Assembly: GCA_965237855.1 (NCBI GenBank)
Contig: CBDEGK010000002.1
Span: forward strand, 124,001-188,000
DNA: 64,000 nt
Reading direction: 5' to 3'
From: CBDEGK01 sp965237855
Lineage (GTDB): Bacteria > Pseudomonadota > Gammaproteobacteria > Pseudomonadales > Halieaceae
A program made the translations under genes and the position numbers. Below the pieces are notes generated by a model. It was not told the origin of the DNA, searched no databases, and saw nothing but the letters and a program-made list of their open reading frames with translations. Below, one piece after another: positions 61,238 to 64,000 of the stretch; the first letter of the stretch is position 1, and each line of letters begins with the position of its first letter.

Positions 61238-62602
61238 TTAGTCGATCTCGGACCAGCGCCGCTCGGGGTATAGGGCCACGGCCGGCGCATAGACAAACTC
61301 ATCGCGGTAAGCCTTGCGCGCCAGGTATTGAACCAGGGGTTCGTCATCCAACTGCTGATTTTCAATTGCTGTCACCAATGCCTGGTTAGACGCGTCAAAA
61401 GACTGCGCCGGCTTTTGTAGCAACTGCGCGATTTCATCACACTCGGTTTGTTCTAGCCACTGCCCGTAGCGTTGCTTGCGGTCCATGCATTCGATCAAGC
61501 GCGCGGCGTCCTGAGCGCGGGATTTCATAAAGTCATCCTCAGCTCTTGGTAGAACATCATTTTGCAGCGCCGACAGAGCCGCCTTGGGCAATAGATTGCT
61601 GACGGCTTCATCGGCGGGTAATTCCGGTATCGAGAGTTCAATTCCCAGGTATTCGGCGATACCTTCACAGCTGGAACGATCGGTGACGTAGCGATAGCAC
61701 AAGTACCAGGCCAGGGATTGGCCCGGGGGTGGGTTGGCACAAACCGCGTGTATGGGGATCATGCCGCGAATATTCTGTTGTAAGCGGTAGTACATGGCGC
61801 TCTGGCGTTGGTAGGGAATACCACTTTCCTGCTGATATAGGTCGAACAGGCCTTTTAGCCCACCGGACGGATTCCAGAATTCGCGTACGCAGATATTGCC
61901 CAGATCTTCCATGGGGTCGCCCCAATGGCCCCATTCCCAGTCAACCACCACGCTGACCTGGTTATCCTTGAACATGAAGTTCACCGGGCCGGTGTCGCCC
62001 TGCACCAGCGAAACCCGGTCAATTTGAGTGGGTACGAAGCGCCGCAGCCAGTCCACCCCATAGCTGAGCAGGGGATCCGTGTAGTTCTCGAGAAAGCTTG
62101 CATACTGAGCCAGCTGGGCATTCAGATCATCCAGCGCACAGTCCTCGCGGCTCTCGGGCCGTCTGCCGAGCAACTCGTCGAGGCCCAGCGAATCCAGCTC
62201 AAGCTTATGCAGCCGGGCAATCACGCGGATGAAGTCTTCCATCACCGCGCGTTGCTGGACGTCATTGTCCAGCTTGTCGATATCTGAACGCCCCGAATCC
62301 CTCGACAGCAGGGCGGCGCGGTGTTGTTCATGCCAGCCATGCAGTGTGGGCACCGGTACGGAAGTTTTGTTCAAGGCCTCACAGATATGGGCTTCTTTGC
62401 GTAGGGATACCGGGGCGCCATCCATGGAATGCCGTTCTATGCGCAGAAAACCCTCGAACAGGGTTTTGTCAGGCCGTTCGACGTCGACTACCCAGGCTTC
62501 ACGGCGGGCGACGTGGCGATGCAAGTGCGTGACTTTGCCGCCGCCAATCTCCCCAACCCAGTCCAGCAAGCCGTCGGGGAGGTTGTGGAAATCCTCAACC
62601 AT
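61238..62602 (-). CDS. APH-family phosphotransferase with C-terminal extension
   Basis: A 454-residue aminoglycoside-phosphotransferase-fold kinase. Its catalytic loop is LVQGDTGPVNFMF and its metal motif VVVDWEWGHWGDPMEDLG. The domain occupies about the first 320 residues. The remaining 130 residues are helical and of unknown role. It lies 10 bases downstream of an acyl-CoA dehydrogenase gene, the same pairing seen in LvaA/LvaC and in fused ACAD10/ACAD11, where a hydroxyacyl-CoA is phosphorylated and then eliminated. ATG 62602 is chosen because it directly follows the dehydrogenase stop; the longer frame to 62650 overlaps it. Confidence 0.8.
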   Translation of the reverse strand: MVEDFHNLPDGLLDWVGEIGGGKVTHLHRHVARREAWVVDVERPDKTLFEGFLRIERHSMDGAPVSLRKEAHICEALNKTSVPVPTLHGWHEQHRAALLSRDSGRSDIDKLDNDVQQRAVMEDFIRVIARLHKLELDSLGLDELLGRRPESREDCALDDLNAQLAQYASFLENYTDPLLSYGVDWLRRFVPTQIDRVSLVQGDTGPVNFMFKDNQVSVVVDWEWGHWGDPMEDLGNICVREFWNPSGGLKGLFDLYQQESGIPYQRQSAMYYRLQQNIRGMIPIHAVCANPPPGQSLAWYLCYRYVTDRSSCEGIAEYLGIELSIPELPADEAVSNLLPKAALSALQNDVLPRAEDDFMKSRAQDAARLIECMDRKQRYGQWLEQTECDEIAQLLQKPAQSFDASNQALVTAIENQQLDDEPLVQYLARKAYRDEFVYAPAVALYPERRWSEID

Positions 62603-62612
62603 CAGAGAGCGT

Positions 62613-63785
62613 TCATCTGTGCTGAGGCATGCCCAGTCCGTGGGTGGCAACGAGGCCGCGCAGGACCTCTACCACGCCGCCACCGAAGGTGTTGATGAGG
62701 GCGCGGCGGTGTTCGTGCTCCAGGTCGCCCAGCAGTACGGCGCCTTCGCTTTCACCGGCAATCAGTGAATTGGGGCCGACGATGTCCATCAACAGGCGGC
62801 TGATTTCAATAATGATCTCAGTGGAATAGACCTTGATGGCCGAGGGGAACACGGGATTGGGATCGCCTTTGTCGAGCATGGCGCCCATACGCGCATTCAT
62901 AATCCGCACCGCTTCCAGGTGCGAGTAGACCTCGGCCAGGTTGCGTTGCACTTGCGGATCATCGATCGCACGCTGTCCATTGGGCATTTTGGATTCCCGG
63001 GCCCAGGTCAGCGCAAAATTAAAGACCTTCCAGGCCTGTACACCCCAGGCGGCCAAGCCGACTCGCTCGTGGTTGAGCTGGGAGGTGATCAGGCGCCAGC
63101 CACCATTTTCCTGGCCGATGATCATGTCGGTCGGCACTTTAACATCCGTGTAGTAGGTGACATTGGTGCGCACACTGCCGATGGTATGAATGGGGCCCAT
63201 GGAGAAACCCGGATCGGAAGTCTCCGCCACCAGGATGGAGATGCCCTTGTGCTTGGGCGCGTCGGGATCGGTGCGTACAGCCAGCCACACGTAGTCGGCA
63301 CCCTCGGCGCCGCTTGTGAAGATCTTGTTGCCATTCACAAGGTAGTGATCGCCGTGTTTAACCGCGGAGGTCGTGAGCGAGGCGAGATCGGTGCCGGCAG
63401 AGGGCTCGGTATAACCGATGCAGAAATGGGTCTCGCCGGCGGCAATGCCGGGCAGGAAGCGCTTCTTCTGCTCTTCGGTACCGTTGCTCATAATGGCTGG
63501 GCCGACAGTGTTGAGCGTGACGAAGGGAATAGGGGCGCCGGCCAGTAAGGCTTCCTCGAAACGGATCAGCTGTTCGCTCTGGCTGAGACCGCGACCACCG
63601 TATTCCTCGGGCCAACCCACCGCCAGCATGCCGTCCTTGCCCTGCTGGCGAATCAGCTCCTTGTACAGGTCGCCGCTCTCGGCGTTGCGGAGGGCTTCGC
63701 GATGCGCAGGCGTGATCAGCTTGGTGAAATAGGCGCGAAATTCCTTACGCAGCGTTTTCTGTTGTTCGGTGTAGTCGACAAACAT
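62613..63785 (-). CDS. Acyl-CoA dehydrogenase
   Basis: A 390-residue FAD acyl-CoA dehydrogenase family enzyme. The N-terminal helices include TEQQKTLRKEFRAYF. The FAD-contact segment is FCIGYTEPSAGTDLASL, the middle beta domain includes HYLVNGNKIFTSGAEGADYVW, and the helical domain ends with AVLLGDLEHEHRRALINTFGGG. The catalytic Glu position is not clear by eye. FadE-type enzymes of this subgroup work in steroid or bile-acid side-chain and ring degradation. It converges on the ChsH/Ltp2 operon and heads a pair with the APH kinase. Confidence 0.88.
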   Translation of the reverse strand: MFVDYTEQQKTLRKEFRAYFTKLITPAHREALRNAESGDLYKELIRQQGKDGMLAVGWPEEYGGRGLSQSEQLIRFEEALLAGAPIPFVTLNTVGPAIMSNGTEEQKKRFLPGIAAGETHFCIGYTEPSAGTDLASLTTSAVKHGDHYLVNGNKIFTSGAEGADYVWLAVRTDPDAPKHKGISILVAETSDPGFSMGPIHTIGSVRTNVTYYTDVKVPTDMIIGQENGGWRLITSQLNHERVGLAAWGVQAWKVFNFALTWARESKMPNGQRAIDDPQVQRNLAEVYSHLEAVRIMNARMGAMLDKGDPNPVFPSAIKVYSTEIIIEISRLLMDIVGPNSLIAGESEGAVLLGDLEHEHRRALINTFGGGVVEVLRGLVATHGLGMPQHR

Positions 63786-63813
63786 GGTTTTTCTCTATGC
63801 CTCGAACGGTTTT

Positions 63814-63831
63814 CCAGATCAAAAGATCTGG
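63814..63831. promoter_or_regulatory. Inverted repeat in acyl-CoA dehydrogenase / TetR gap
   Basis: CCAGATC-AAAA-GATCTGG, a perfect 7-bp inverted repeat, lies 28 bases upstream of the acyl-CoA dehydrogenase start on the minus strand. Its place between divergent genes suggests an operator, possibly for the TetR protein encoded at 63896. Confidence 0.45.
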
Positions 63832-63863
63832 CCAGTTAAAAAGTCTGTGCTAATAATATTGAT

Positions 63864-63875
63864 TTTGAATTCAAA
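63864..63875. promoter_or_regulatory. Palindrome TTTGAATTCAAA upstream of TetR gene
   Basis: A perfect 12-bp palindrome followed by a further ATTCAA copy, in an AT-rich stretch 20 bases before the TetR start. TetR regulators commonly bind such palindromes to repress themselves and a divergent gene. That function is inferred from position only. Confidence 0.5.
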
Positions 63876-63895
63876 TTCAACTACTTTTATCGCCC

Positions 63896-64000
63896 ATGGA
63901 TACAAAAGTCATCACCGAAGTGGATACCCAGCAGACTCGCAGTGCCCGCGGGGCTGCCGCCCGTGCCAAGCTCAAACAGGCGGCCCTGGTGGTGATGGAG
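63896..64000 (+). CDS. TetR-family regulator, N-terminal fragment
   Basis: Only the first 35 codons are in the window, running off the end. The peptide starts MDTKVITEVDTQQTRSARG. It continues AAARAKLKQAALVVME, the usual first helix preceding the TetR helix-turn-helix. It is divergent from the acyl-CoA dehydrogenase-kinase pair and probably controls it, with palindromes in between as candidate operators. The ligand-binding domain is outside the window. Confidence 0.65.
   Translation, partial: MDTKVITEVDTQQTRSARGAAARAKLKQAALVVME

Noticed and set aside
1..64000. CRISPR arrays, tRNA/rRNA genes, prophage or insertion sequences
   Set aside because: No regular spaced repeats, cloverleaf-like segments, transposase or phage proteins were found on reading. 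Small RNA genes cannot be excluded by eye.

Overview
The window reads as a piece of a free-living, aerobic, probably marine gammaproteobacterial chromosome. Housekeeping genes have gammaproteobacterial character (pilBCD-coaE, ampD-ampE beside nadC, yajQ, rraA, trmH, glcB). The wealth of acyl-CoA, steroid-type and sulfate-ester genes, with a TonB receptor, suggests a Halieaceae/OM60-like or Spongiibacteraceae-like bacterium. That placement is an inference from gene content, not from a marker gene. I see no tRNA, rRNA, CRISPR array, insertion sequence or phage gene.

Layout. 1-2.1 kb: end of a class-III aminotransferase, agmatinase and a luciferase-like monooxygenase. 2.1-7.1 kb (minus strand): purine-type phosphoribosyltransferase, coaE and the type IV pilus genes pilD, pilC, pilB. 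7.1-15.4 kb: a 398-bp control region with a sigma-54 promoter, the pilin gene pilA and its terminator. Downstream lie two tandem paralogous GT-C-like membrane proteins, two polyprenyl-phosphate-type GT2 glycosyltransferases, a GtrA protein and a third GT-C-like gene broken by an in-frame amber codon. This looks like a pilin or surface glycosylation cassette. 15.4-29.8 kb: malate synthase G, a LysR regulator, a large acyl-CoA dehydrogenase, rraA, nadC, ampDE, an SDR, an FHA-containing sigma-54 activator coupled to a Ser/Thr kinase, lysoplasmalogenase-like YhhN, panE, yajQ and a VOC protein.

29.9-32.3 kb: a KshA-like Rieske oxygenase with two MaoC-type hot-dog proteins, and a cupin. 32.4-35.4 kb: a long-form aromatic amino acid hydroxylase and an aromatic/aspartate aminotransferase. 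35.4-39 kb (minus): a thiamine uptake set, with a TPP riboswitch, TonB receptor, PnuC/PnuT-type transporter and APH-type kinase (probably thiamine kinase). 39-49.7 kb (plus): a DUF484-GGDEF protein with a degenerate active site, then a tightly packed run of ten genes. Seven encode catabolic enzymes of unknown substrate; these are followed by trmH, a 59-residue membrane protein and an EamA transporter.

49.8-58.5 kb: a DUF1214 protein, a sulfotransferase, APS kinase and homomeric ATP sulfurylase (a PAPS-making and PAPS-using set). They converge on a minus-strand sulfatase (frameshifted), PQQ dehydrogenase and cupin operon. 58.6-64 kb: a ChsH2-ChsH1-Ltp2-like side-chain hydratase/aldolase set. 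It converges on an acyl-CoA dehydrogenase plus APH-type kinase pair, followed by the start of a TetR regulator.

The main themes are surface glycosylation at a pilus locus, thiamine salvage, and catabolism of polycyclic or branched carboxylic acids with sulfate-ester chemistry. Two genes (13909-15408 and 56744-58476) are interrupted by a single lesion each. These could be true pseudogenes or sequencing errors.
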